A stretch of DNA of 64,000 nucleotides from Candidatus Heimdallarchaeota archaeon LC_2. GTDB lineage: Archaea; Asgardarchaeota; Heimdallarchaeia; Heimdallarchaeales; Kariarchaeaceae. Shown here one piece after another: positions 6,843 through 15,165 of this stretch (positions within the stretch are counted from its first letter, which is position 1; each line of letters opens with the position of its first letter). The notes beneath the pieces were generated by a model that was given only the letters and a program-made list of their open reading frames with translations, did no database searches and was not told where the DNA came from. The stretch is from positions 1 to 64,000 of the forward strand of contig MDVR01000017.1 of assembly GCA_001940725.1 (NCBI GenBank). The letters are read 5' to 3'. A program made the position numbers and the translations under genes.

Positions 6843-9800
6843 ATGAATGGATTTGAGAAATTTGTAAATGAATTCGGTACAAATACTAATTTACTTGAAT
6901 TCATAATAGATAATTCGCCTGAAATTATATTTATTAATGACCTTGACGGGAATTTCATCTATTCAAATAAATTAGAATTATTAGGTTATTCTAAATCAGA
7001 ATTAGAAAATCGTAATTTGTTTGAATTCATTCATCCCGAAGATCAGGATAATATCGACAGAGCATTGAAAAATATTCGATCTGGGAGTATCTCAGAAGAA
7101 ATAGAATACAGATATTTACATAAAAATGGAGAATATGAATTTTTATCATCGAAAACCGTACCAATAAAAGACAATAATGATCAGATAATAGGATACTTAA
7201 CCAATACTCATGAAATAACTCAGACTAAAGATTTAATCAATAAATTAAAAGTGAGTGAAGAAAAATTTAGGAAGGTATTTGAAAATTCTAATGATGCAAT
7301 ATTCTGGAGTGATGCTGAGACTGGGATCATTTTGAATTGTAACTACAAAGCTTCTAAATTACTTGAAAGGAGTAAAGAAGAGATCTGCGGTCAACATCAC
7401 TCATTTATTCATCCAAAAAAAGACTTTGAAAATTCTATTAACGAATTTAAGAAAACTTTAAGATTGAGAGGAAGGACTCGAGAAAATGATTTTATCTTGA
7501 CAAAATCAGGAAATGAAGTTCCAGTTCAAATTAGCTCATCAACAATTGAGATAGAAAATAATACAATTGTACAAGGCGTTGTAAAAGACATTAGTGAAAG
7601 AAAAGCATGGGAAAGACAAATTAAAGAAAGTGAAAATAAATATAGAAATGTATTCGAATCTTCTAATGTTGGAATTACGATTTCAACTTTTGACTCAAAA
7701 ATTTTAGAGGCGAATGAATCATGTGAATTTATACTGGGCTATCCCTATGAAGAATTTATCAATTTAAAAGTAGATGAGATATTTGTTAACTTAGAAGATG
7801 GAAAAGAAATCGCTAAGATACTTAAACAGAAAGGACAGATATTTAGTTACGAAACACAATTAAAAACAAAAGATAATTTATATAAATGGACGAGTATTTC
7901 ATCAAGAATTATTAGAATTAATGATGAAGATCAAATTTTAACATTTTTTGTTGATTTAGATGACAAGAAGCAATTAGAATTAGAATTGAAAGAAAGTCAA
8001 AAATTGTATCAGGATTTATATGATAGCGCTCCAGACATGTATATTTCTGTTGATGGGAAAACACATTATGTAATAAGATGCAATCAGGCAACTGCGCGTA
8101 ATTTAAGATATACTAAAGATGAAATAATTAATAAAAGCATATTGAATCTATATCATCCTTCAGTCAAAGACAGAGTAAAATTGTTGTTTGAGACAAATCC
8201 AGAAGCGGATATGTTTTCCGACAATGAACTAATTTTGAAAAGAAAAGACGGAAGTAAGATAGATGTTAGTTTGAATGTTTCAGTGAAAAGGGATAAATCC
8301 GGCGAAATTCTCCAATATTTTTCTTCATTGAGAGATATAACAAAACAAAAATTTGCGGAACAAAAAGCAATTCAAAGCAATATTAGGTATCAACAACTGT
8401 TTTCTTCATCAAATGCAGGAATCTCCCTCTCCACACTTGATGGTCGAATAGTCGAAATTAATGAAGCTTGGACAAAAATTGTTGGTTATACTCACGATGA
8501 ATTTCTCAACATGACTATTGCAGATATTTACGTTAATGAAGAGGAAAGAGAAAAATTAATTTCCATTCTTATGCAGAACAGCCAGATACGTAATTTTGAG
8601 ACACAAGTTATTACTAAAGATAAGAAAATCAAATGGATTAATCTTAGCTCAAGTATTGTTACAATGGGGGATCAGAAGAATGTGCTTACAATTGTTACAG
8701 ATATTGATGAGAAAAAATATTTACAAGACGAATTAAAAGCAAGTCAACAATTATATCAAGATTTATATGATAATGCACCTGATATGTTTTGCTCTGTACA
8801 TGCAAAAACAGCAAAAGTGGTAACATGTAATCAAACTCTTGCGACAAATTTGGGTTATACAAAAGAAGAAATCATTGGACAATCTGTATTTAATTTATAC
8901 CACCCATCCGTAATAGGTCGAACTGAAGTGCTGTTCCAACAATTTAAACAAACTGGAGTAATTTCCAATGAAGAATTAATTTTACTGAAAAAGAATGGAG
9001 GTAAAATTGAAGTTAGTTTAAATGTATCACCGATGAAAAATGAATCAGGAGAAATTGTATTCAGTAGATCTGCTTGGCGAGATATAACTGAACAGAAATT
9101 TGCAGAGCAAGCTGCATTGAAGAGTAATATTAGATATGAAAAACTCTTTGAAAATATGATCCATGGGTTTGCTTATCATCGAATAATTTTAAAAAATGGA
9201 AAGCCAGTGGATTATGAATTTATAAATATTAATGAAGCCTTTACAAGACTCACAGGAATTACAAGAGAAATGGTTATTGGGAAAAGAGTAACAGAAGCTC
9301 TACCAGGTATCGAAAATGATCATACAGACTGGATTGGTCTTTATGGAGATATTGCTATTAATCAAAAATCAACATATTTTGAGTCTAGATCAGAGCCACT
9401 TGATAAAACCTTCTTAGTACATGCATATTCTCCAGAGAAATATTATTTTGTTACAATTTTTTCTGATATTTCAGATCGTAAAAAAGTGGAGGAAGATCGT
9501 TTAAGATTATTAAAAATCGAATCCCTATCCTTATTAGCTGGAGGAATTGCTCACGATTATAACAATTTGTTAGTTGGAATTTTAGGCAATGTTAACTTGA
9601 TGCAATTGGACAAAAATCTTAACGATAATCTTGAGAATTCATTACTAGAAATAGAAAAAGCGACTCATAGAGCAAGTAATTTAACTAAACAATTATTGAC
9701 ATTTTCGAAAGGAGGAGCGCCTATTACTAATCCTGAATCAATCAAAACAATTATTGATGAATCAATTTCTTTTGTATTAAGAGGTTCAAATTCAAAATCG

Positions 9801-10613
9801 CAAATTACTTATTCAGATAAATTACCAATTGTAGAAGTTGATGCAGGACAAATTAGCCAATTAATCAATAACATTGTTATAAATGCAGTTCAATCCATGC
9901 CTGAAGGTGGTACAATTAAAATCGAAGTAAGTGAAATTAACATTTTATCAGGTAGTAATTTGCCTTTAAATAAAGGTAAATATGTAAAAATAGTAATCCA
10001 AGATGAAGGTATTGGAATAAAAGAAGAAGCACTTCCTCATATATTTGATCCATATTATACAACAAAATCGACAGGTTCAGGTTTGGGATTGGCCACCAGT
10101 TATTCAATTGTTAAACGACATAATGGATATATTGAGGTAGAATCAAAGGAGGGCAAGGGTGCAACATTTACAATTTTTTTGCCTCTAAGTGATTCCAAAG
10201 AAACAATGGAAATTGAAGACATTCAATTCAAAAATAAATTTGAAGGAAGAGTACTTTTCATGGATGATGATGCCTTGATTAGAAAGACAATGAAAGAATT
10301 ATTGAAGGAATTAGGTTTCACTGTCGATCTTGTCGATGATGGCGAAAAAGCTATTGATCTTTACCGTAAATCTATAGAGGAAAATAATCCATTTTCACTT
10401 ACAATTATGGATCTCACGGTCCCTGGAGGTTTAGGGGGCAATGAAGCAATTAAACAACTTATCAAAATTGATCCCCACATAGTAGCAATAGTCTCTAGTG
10501 GTTATTCCATTGATCCCGTACTAGCTGATTTCAAGAAGCATGGGTTTAAAGGCCGATTAGTTAAGCCTTATACATTAAATCAATTAAAAAAAGTTATTTC
10601 CCAATGTTTGTAA
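6843..10613 (+). CDS. Hybrid sensor histidine kinase with seven PAS domains and receiver
   Basis: The ATG at 6843 is chosen over the in-frame TTG at 6804 because aaggag lies 10 bp upstream of it. The 1256-residue protein has no membrane segment, so it is cytosolic. Seven PAS domains of about 120 residues follow one another (about residues 15-890); the fourth and sixth, and the third and fifth, look like internal duplicates. Then come a HisKA-type dimerisation region with the phospho-acceptor H904 in AHDYNN, an ATPase domain with N-box NNIVINAVQ and G-box GSGLGLA, and a C-terminal receiver with acidic MDDD and phospho-acceptor D1190 in IMDLTVPGG. The signal and output are unknown; there is no adjacent response regulator. 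Confidence 0.93.
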   Translation: MNGFEKFVNEFGTNTNLLEFIIDNSPEIIFINDLDGNFIYSNKLELLGYSKSELENRNLFEFIHPEDQDNIDRALKNIRSGSISEEIEYRYLHKNGEYEFLSSKTVPIKDNNDQIIGYLTNTHEITQTKDLINKLKVSEEKFRKVFENSNDAIFWSDAETGIILNCNYKASKLLERSKEEICGQHHSFIHPKKDFENSINEFKKTLRLRGRTRENDFILTKSGNEVPVQISSSTIEIENNTIVQGVVKDISERKAWERQIKESENKYRNVFESSNVGITISTFDSKILEANESCEFILGYPYEEFINLKVDEIFVNLEDGKEIAKILKQKGQIFSYETQLKTKDNLYKWTSISSRIIRINDEDQILTFFVDLDDKKQLELELKESQKLYQDLYDSAPDMYISVDGKTHYVIRCNQATARNLRYTKDEIINKSILNLYHPSVKDRVKLLFETNPEADMFSDNELILKRKDGSKIDVSLNVSVKRDKSGEILQYFSSLRDITKQKFAEQKAIQSNIRYQQLFSSSNAGISLSTLDGRIVEINEAWTKIVGYTHDEFLNMTIADIYVNEEEREKLISILMQNSQIRNFETQVITKDKKIKWINLSSSIVTMGDQKNVLTIVTDIDEKKYLQDELKASQQLYQDLYDNAPDMFCSVHAKTAKVVTCNQTLATNLGYTKEEIIGQSVFNLYHPSVIGRTEVLFQQFKQTGVISNEELILLKKNGGKIEVSLNVSPMKNESGEIVFSRSAWRDITEQKFAEQAALKSNIRYEKLFENMIHGFAYHRIILKNGKPVDYEFININEAFTRLTGITREMVIGKRVTEALPGIENDHTDWIGLYGDIAINQKSTYFESRSEPLDKTFLVHAYSPEKYYFVTIFSDISDRKKVEEDRLRLLKIESLSLLAGGIAHDYNNLLVGILGNVNLMQLDKNLNDNLENSLLEIEKATHRASNLTKQLLTFSKGGAPITNPESIKTIIDESISFVLRGSNSKSQITYSDKLPIVEVDAGQISQLINNIVINAVQSMPEGGTIKIEVSEINILSGSNLPLNKGKYVKIVIQDEGIGIKEEALPHIFDPYYTTKSTGSGLGLATSYSIVKRHNGYIEVESKEGKGATFTIFLPLSDSKETMEIEDIQFKNKFEGRVLFMDDDALIRKTMKELLKELGFTVDLVDDGEKAIDLYRKSIEENNPFSLTIMDLTVPGGLGGNEAIKQLIKIDPHIVAIVSSGYSIDPVLADFKKHGFKGRLVKPYTLNQLKKVISQCL

Positions 10614-10889
10614 GTTATGATCTATAAGTAGTGAAATCGTATAAACAGGAAAACGATTATTTCTTGGTAAACCTTTCAAACTGTATGTAAAGAATATCCT
10701 GAAATTTCTGTACCTCAGGTTCGAATCGGGAGTTATCATTAACATCGCAAATACAGTGTAAACTGCAAGAACGTAACCTAATAAAATTGTTAGATATAAA
10801 GGTACTAACAACATGTAGAGTGTTACAAATAGGAAAAACGGTCGAATGTTTTTAATGTTGGGGGTATTATCTACTTCAAGCCCCCACAC
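10584..10889 (-). CDS. Small hydrophobic membrane protein
   Basis: The frame starts with GTG at 10889, overlapping by 14 bp the end of the frameshifted gene upstream (10876-11333). It ends inside the last codons of the kinase gene on the other strand. Its 101 residues hold two hydrophobic segments (about 17-35 and 36-55) and a basic C-terminal half. The overlap suggests co-transcription with the upstream gene. I do not recognise a family; the C-terminal half has little sequence bias and the exact end is uncertain. Confidence 0.45.
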   Translation of the reverse strand: MWGLEVDNTPNIKNIRPFFLFVTLYMLLVPLYLTILLGYVLAVYTVFAMLMITPDSNLRYRNFRIFFTYSLKGLPRNNRFPVYTISLLIDHNLQTLGNNFF

Positions 10890-11333
10890 TAGACAAAAAG
10901 TTTGGATCCACAGTGATTACTCTATGTTTATCCCATGGAAACCCTGCATTAAAAGGTGGACCGAAAACATATTCATAATAGGAATAGAAAAACAGAACAA
11001 CACCTATCATAAATACTAGCAATCCAAGAGCAAATTCACCGAACCAAAAAACAAAGTTGCGAGAATTAATCCAATAATGTAACCTAATCCTTTGACTGGA
11101 AAGAATTCATATAATCGTCGATAAATGTTATCAGATTTGACTGTCACTTCCACGGACCCACATGCGCTGCAATCAAATTTAACTTTTTGATACCCGGACT
11201 CCAATGCAGTATAATTAATTGGTGTAGAGGCTTTTGTATTTTGCATTTGTTTAAATAAGCAATAATCTTTAATCAAACTGTCAGAATCGTGCAGTAACAT
11301 CCCATAAACTTCTTTTCTAGACATATCGTTCAA
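10876..11333 (-). pseudogene. Membrane protein gene with a one-base frameshift in a T run
   Basis: Starting at a TTG at 11333 (or ATG at 11324), the first 105 codons encode a soluble part with a CSAC pair and a hydrophobic helix. The frame then shifts within a run of six T residues and stops. Adding one T restores a frame that continues as FGEFALGLLVFMIGVV through a second helix and a VFGPPFNAGFPW segment to a TGA at 10876, giving 152 residues. The cause is either a sequencing or assembly error at a homopolymer or a true inactivation. Function is unknown. Confidence 0.6.
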
Positions 11334-11433
11334 TACAGCAAATCTATTGATTCTTATTTAAATAACTTAATTCCTTGTTGAGAATTTCATAGATTTTGAT
11401 TTTATTACGAATCGATAAATCGATCATTGATTT

Positions 11434-11541
11434 TTACAATTTATTGGCCAACTTGATCATATTCCAATGAATATCTCGCTCCTTTTCTGATGTATTTGCA
11501 AATTTATTTTTTAGTTCAGAACCTAATCCATTAATTTTCAT
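11434..11541 (-). CDS. Possible 35-residue peptide
   Basis: An ATG at 11541 opens a short frame of 35 residues with an amphipathic, charged composition (K, N, E). There is no clear ribosome-binding site and no homologue in the window. It may be chance. It is listed because it occupies an otherwise empty 510-bp gap. Confidence 0.15.
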   Translation of the reverse strand: MKINGLGSELKNKFANTSEKERDIHWNMIKLANKL

Positions 11542-11752
11542 TGTCTATCTATCTATTATTATTCATTCCATTGGCAACAATAAATCATTTATTTGTATAT
11601 TTTTAATTTCGTATTTTATTTACAAACAGCGGATAGATTTATTAGTTTTTTTCTTTATTCCCGAAATTTTACACAAAGGAAGTCGTTGTAATTCATAGGA
11701 TTAAGGCTCAGTATTCAAATTTTCAAAAATAAACAAAATAGAATAAAATAAG

Positions 11753-11835
11753 GTTTGTGTGTTAATTAGGTTTAAATATAATGTTGTTCATGTTATTATT
11801 GTTTGTGTGTTATTTAATCACGCAATAAAAAGGAG
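11753..11835 (+). promoter_or_regulatory. Operon promoter with paired TTTGTGTGTT sites
   Basis: A TATA-like box (tttaaatata, 11771-11780) lies about 70 bp before the first modifier gene. The 12-bp word GTTTGTGTGTTA occurs on both sides of it, at 11753-11764 and 11801-11812, 48 bp apart. The 10-bp core TTTGTGTGTT recurs inverted at 16388-16397 before the ribbon-helix-helix gene. A strong ribosome-binding site (aaaggag) stands at 11829-11835, nine bases before the ATG. Operator function is inferred from position and recurrence. Confidence 0.5.
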
Positions 11836-11843
11836 AAATCAAA

Positions 11844-12191
11844 ATGAGTGAATTTGAAGATTTAAACTTTGACGATGCTGTTGAGGAAACCTCCAGCATT
11901 AAGAGCAAGACCCCTGCTAGTTCTAAGACCCCAGCAGGTCAAAAAGTCACAGTGTACTTCCAAAGTACAGTAGGACCCAATCAGAAACAAGAAAAATTAG
12001 TTGTTTCTCAAGATGCCCCAATTGGCGATATCAAGTACACAGTCGGCCAAATCTTTGGACTCCCGGCTGAAGAATTCCATATATCGCACTCAGGAAGGAC
12101 CTGCGATCCAGACGACACCCTTTCCAACTACGGTGTGGAAAACGGTGATCAATTGCTGCTAATACCTGTATCCACAGCAGGAGCAGTATAA
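11844..12191 (+). CDS. Ubiquitin-like modifier 1, precursor ending in AG-AV
   Basis: The protein has 115 residues: an acidic and Ser/Thr/Lys-rich leader (1-33) and one beta-grasp domain (about 34-113). The domain follows ubiquitin closely near its end: DTLSNYGVENGDQLLLIP aligns with the TLSDYN region of ubiquitin. The C-terminus is STAGAV. No Gly-Gly is present; by comparison with modifier 2, which ends TTAG, cleavage after the glycine would expose a matching AG end. The JAMM protease encoded downstream is the obvious candidate for this step. The gene is the first of the operon, with a strong ribosome-binding site and a more GC-rich coding sequence than its surroundings, suggesting high expression. 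Confidence 0.9.
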   Translation: MSEFEDLNFDDAVEETSSIKSKTPASSKTPAGQKVTVYFQSTVGPNQKQEKLVVSQDAPIGDIKYTVGQIFGLPAEEFHISHSGRTCDPDDTLSNYGVENGDQLLLIPVSTAGAV

Positions 12192-12228
12192 GCATGCTTG
12201 GCCTATCAATCCGATTTGAATAAGCCGC

Positions 12229-12256
12229 GAGTAGATCGATTAATCGATTTCTACTC
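12229..12256 (+). promoter_or_regulatory. Hairpin between the two modifier genes
   Basis: The outer arms gagtag (12229-12234) and ctactc (12251-12256) pair perfectly and the inner palindromic atcgat elements (12235-12240 and 12243-12248) continue the stem, with a two-base bulge and a two-base loop. It lies 38 bp after the stop of modifier 1 and 36 bp before the start of modifier 2. As RNA it could attenuate or protect transcript ends and so set the ratio of the two modifiers. As DNA, the inner palindrome could bind a protein. Neither role is shown. Confidence 0.5.
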
Positions 12257-12292
12257 AAAACGTATAAATCGTTGGTCGCTGGTAAAAATATT

Positions 12293-12604
12293 ATGAGTGA
12301 AGAATTTGAAGAGCTTCCTTTCGTGGAGGAAAAAAAACCCGATGAAAGCTCTGATCAACCCATGATCTCATTATATTTCGAGAATACGATCGGTCCGAGT
12401 CACAGAAAAGAAAAACTTACTGTTAATTCGGAAATGCCAGTGGCTGACCTGAAATACACCCTATCGCAGATCTTTAATCTGCCAAGTGACGAGTTTCATC
12501 TCATTCACGGAGGTATGACAATGGATAACGAAGATCTCCTCAGCAATTTCAATCTTGCAGAGGGTGATGTATTACTCATCATTCCTGTGACAACGGCTGG
12601 ATAG
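12293..12604 (+). CDS. Ubiquitin-like modifier 2, mature-like end TTAG
   Basis: The ATG at 12293 is preferred to the TTG at 12272 because the resulting N-terminus (MSEEFEELPF) parallels that of modifier 1 (MSEFEDLNF). The protein has 103 residues: a short acidic leader (1-22) and a beta-grasp domain homologous to modifier 1, sharing YF-[QE]-[SN]-T-[VI]-GP, EKL-V, LKYT/IKYT and GD-LL-IPV-TAG. It ends directly in a glycine, so it would not need processing before activation. The presence of two modifiers, one pre-processed and one with a tail, suggests different use or regulation. Confidence 0.9.
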   Translation: MSEEFEELPFVEEKKPDESSDQPMISLYFENTIGPSHRKEKLTVNSEMPVADLKYTLSQIFNLPSDEFHLIHGGMTMDNEDLLSNFNLAEGDVLLIIPVTTAG

Positions 12605-12647
12605 GGTGTCGATCCGCAAGGATCATTTACACATGTAGGTAATAAGT

Positions 12648-13889
12648 ATGACAAAAATTGGTTCAAATTTCTTTTCAAATACAGTTGCAGAGAAAGAACT
12701 TAGGAGATTAGATCGTCAGCTACGGCTACCAGGATGGAATCAAGAAACTTTGAAAAAATCAAAAGTCTTGATTGCAGGAATTGGTGGTTTAGGCACTGAA
12801 ATTGCAAAAAATCTTGCAATGACAGGTGTTGGAACCATTCACCTGATTGATATGGATATTATTGAACATAGTAATTTGAATAGACAGATTCTATTCACTG
12901 ATGCTGACGAAGGAGAACCTAAGGCTGAAATTGCAGCTAAGAACTTGAAAAAGATTAATCCATTTGGTAATTATATACCACATTTTGGTTCTTTGGAGGA
13001 ACTTGATCCAAGAATCTATGAGGAATGTGATCTATATATTGCTGGTTTGGATTCTGTAAAAGCACGGAAAGAATTGATTCGAAGAGCTGTTCATAACCGT
13101 AAACCACTGATAGATGGTGGTACGGGAAAATGGGCAGGTCATGCATATACTTATTTACCTGGAGAGAACGCTTGTCTTGAATGTGATCCTATGAGAGAAC
13201 AGGAACGAGAAGATCTCGCAGCCTGTACTCTTGTTGGAATTCCCAGAAAGAAAAGTCATGCCTTGTTGAAAGGGCTGTTATATTTTGAATCTAAAATGAA
13301 TCGGCAACCAAACGTCAAGAATCTTAAGGAAATGATGATTATGCTCGAATATGCAAATGAGCTTGTTGAAAGACATTTTCCAACACGAAGTAAATTTACT
13401 TTGGATGATGCAATACAACAGGTTGATTTTCATGAGCCAACAATCATCACTATCAATGCAGTAATTGCTTCCATTCAATCACAGGAAGCTTTGAAGTTAA
13501 TTCATCATCTAAAAGATGTTCAACTTGGAATGTTAAATGATGAATATACAATTTACAATGGTTTAACAGGAAAATTCCATTATATCAAAAAACCAAGAAA
13601 TGAGAAGTGTACACTTTGTAGTAAGTATGCAACAGGTATTGTCAAAATGACAATTCCAGCATCAACTACCTTAGATATACTTCGAGCATTGATTAAGAAA
13701 AATGGTTACACTTATGATGAAGAATTTCCCCCCAGCTTTTACAAAATTGATGCTTCGGATATGGACATATTAGATGATGCTACAACAATTAAAGAACTGA
13801 AGATTCAAAATGGTGAAACCTTGTTCTTATCAGGACTGACCAAGGATAACAAAGAGACGGACCTCTATGTGAAAATCTATCTTAAATAG
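12648..13889 (+). CDS. E1-like modifier-activating enzyme
   Basis: The 413-residue enzyme would adenylate the modifier C-terminus and carry it as a thioester. Visible features are the arginine-rich RLDRQLRLPGW start (20-30), nucleotide loop GIGGLG (44-49), acidic LIDMDII, SNLNRQ (75-80) and the D-x-x-x-AR segment. The zinc cysteines are C176/C179 and C321/C324, and the likely catalytic C193 lies in ACTLVGIPR, like the CTxxxxP of eukaryotic E1 enzymes. The last 80 residues form a beta-grasp-like ubiquitin-fold domain that recruits E2 in known E1 enzymes. The single-chain size matches minimal E1 enzymes such as UBA5. The gene is third in the operon, 43 bp after modifier 2. Confidence 0.93.
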   Translation: MTKIGSNFFSNTVAEKELRRLDRQLRLPGWNQETLKKSKVLIAGIGGLGTEIAKNLAMTGVGTIHLIDMDIIEHSNLNRQILFTDADEGEPKAEIAAKNLKKINPFGNYIPHFGSLEELDPRIYEECDLYIAGLDSVKARKELIRRAVHNRKPLIDGGTGKWAGHAYTYLPGENACLECDPMREQEREDLAACTLVGIPRKKSHALLKGLLYFESKMNRQPNVKNLKEMMIMLEYANELVERHFPTRSKFTLDDAIQQVDFHEPTIITINAVIASIQSQEALKLIHHLKDVQLGMLNDEYTIYNGLTGKFHYIKKPRNEKCTLCSKYATGIVKMTIPASTTLDILRALIKKNGYTYDEEFPPSFYKIDASDMDILDDATTIKELKIQNGETLFLSGLTKDNKETDLYVKIYLK

Positions 13890-13900
13890 GAGAAATTAAA

Positions 13901-14422
13901 ATGAGAAAAAAGAGAATTATAAAAGATTATGAGATCCTTAGAGGTCTTCACAAAAAGGGTGTAATATCAGGAGTTAAGTCCTTTTCTAATAAGAAAAAGA
14001 GTATGGAACATCTTGCTGTTAGTTTCAAAGGACCGAAAAATACACCATATGCAGGTGGAAAATACAAATTAGAAATTAAATATGGCCCAAATTACCCCAT
14101 GAGGCCTCCATTTGTGAGATTACATACACCAATTTGGCACCCCAACTTTTGGCCAAATCCTAAAGAATATCTAGGAAAAAGGAACATCTGTTTAGCATTG
14201 GTAGACAATGAATTAGTGGGAAAACCAAATGGATGGTCGCCATCTAAGAATATTGGAACAGTAATTTATTCGATTCTTGCGATGTTCAATATTGAAGGAG
14301 CTTTTGTTAATCCAAAAGATGTTTTTAACAAAGACGCAGCAATTGAATTTCTTAATAAAAAGAAAAATTTTGTTAAGAAGGCAAAAAATGTAAATAAAAA
14401 ATATGCGAAATCATATTGGTAA
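13901..14422 (+). CDS. E2-like conjugating enzyme
   Basis: The 173-residue protein is a recognisable UBC-fold E2. It holds PY-AGGKYKLEI, the YP--PP segment (YPMRPP), the HPN triad (H80-P81-N82) and the likely catalytic C97 in RNICLAL. W112 and P114 follow in GWSPS, then the conserved helix SILAMF. It accepts the modifier from E1 and transfers it to lysine. The C-terminal tail is long and lysine-rich (about 150-173). Spacing to the E1 gene is 11 bp with an internal ggagaaatt ribosome-binding sequence, so both are co-translated. The long insert around residues 85-93 is unusual. Confidence 0.93.
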   Translation: MRKKRIIKDYEILRGLHKKGVISGVKSFSNKKKSMEHLAVSFKGPKNTPYAGGKYKLEIKYGPNYPMRPPFVRLHTPIWHPNFWPNPKEYLGKRNICLALVDNELVGKPNGWSPSKNIGTVIYSILAMFNIEGAFVNPKDVFNKDAAIEFLNKKKNFVKKAKNVNKKYAKSYW

Positions 14423-14435
14423 GGAGTTGTTTTGT

Positions 14436-15140
14436 ATGGAAAAGAAATTAGGAGTTAAGAATTATGAGGATATTCTTGAGAGACTAGATGAACTCGAAGA
14501 GAAATTCGATTTTGTTCTTAATCTTGGTGCTCACCATAAAGAAGCAGAAGTATTAGATCCGACCCCATCAATCGATATCGAAGAAAGAATTGAGGTTGAG
14601 ATTAAACCAAGTGCATATCTTAAAATGGCCTTACATGCCATTAAATATGCAAATGCAGATATTCCAAAAGAAGATTGGGTTGAAGTAATTGGTTTAATGA
14701 CTGGTAAGATAGAGAATGCAGGAACACCATTGGAATTAATAACCGTTAACGATTATTGGGCTATCGGAACGGGTGATGCAGTGAGTGTTAATATTCTTAA
14801 TGCAGAACCAGTGATGGATGTATACAAGAACAAACCAAAAAATGATTTTATTGTGGGTTGGGCACACAGTCATCCTAGTTACACACCATTTTTGAGTCAA
14901 GATGACATAAATACTCAATCAAGGTATCAGGCTCTTTGGGAAGATTCAATTGCAGTTGTTATTGATCCAACTATGATCACGAAATTCAATCCAGGACATT
15001 CTATTTTTAGATTGACAGAAACTCGTGATGTTTATTATGAGGTGAAAACCAAGATTGGAGGCATGTCAGCATCTGCGGCCTACGAGGCATTAAACCTATT
15101 GTTAAAAGAAAAAGGAATTAAGGCCGAGCAGTTTAATTAA
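14436..15140 (+). CDS. JAMM/MPN+ metalloprotease (Rpn11-like deconjugase)
   Basis: The ATG at 14436 follows aaggag closely and is preferred to the earlier ATG at 14403 that overlaps the E2 gene. The 234-residue protein is an active-type JAMM: E83 in WVEVIG, H144 and H146 in AHSHP, then S154 and D157 in SQDD, the full zinc and catalytic set. An N-terminal helical region (about 10-30) precedes the domain. In archaeal systems such enzymes remove or mature ubiquitin-like proteins. Here it could trim the AV tail of modifier 1 and reverse conjugation. It is fifth in the operon. Confidence 0.93.
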   Translation: MEKKLGVKNYEDILERLDELEEKFDFVLNLGAHHKEAEVLDPTPSIDIEERIEVEIKPSAYLKMALHAIKYANADIPKEDWVEVIGLMTGKIENAGTPLELITVNDYWAIGTGDAVSVNILNAEPVMDVYKNKPKNDFIVGWAHSHPSYTPFLSQDDINTQSRYQALWEDSIAVVIDPTMITKFNPGHSIFRLTETRDVYYEVKTKIGGMSASAAYEALNLLLKEKGIKAEQFN

Positions 15141-15165
15141 TTTATAGTAAACAAGGTGAGAACGA

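Larger units (their letters stand above)
11334..11843. other. Intergenic region upstream of the ubiquitin-like operon
   Basis: The stretch of 510 bp holds no convincing protein gene. A 35-codon minus-strand frame (11434-11541) has a plausible helical composition but no support. The right part carries the promoter region of the operon (see the entry at 11753). Confidence 0.6.

Noticed and set aside
10718..10730. A tRNA-like GGTTCGAATC word
   Set aside because: The flanking bases do not form a T-stem and no D- or anticodon arm or acceptor stem is found; it lies within a probable coding frame on the other strand.
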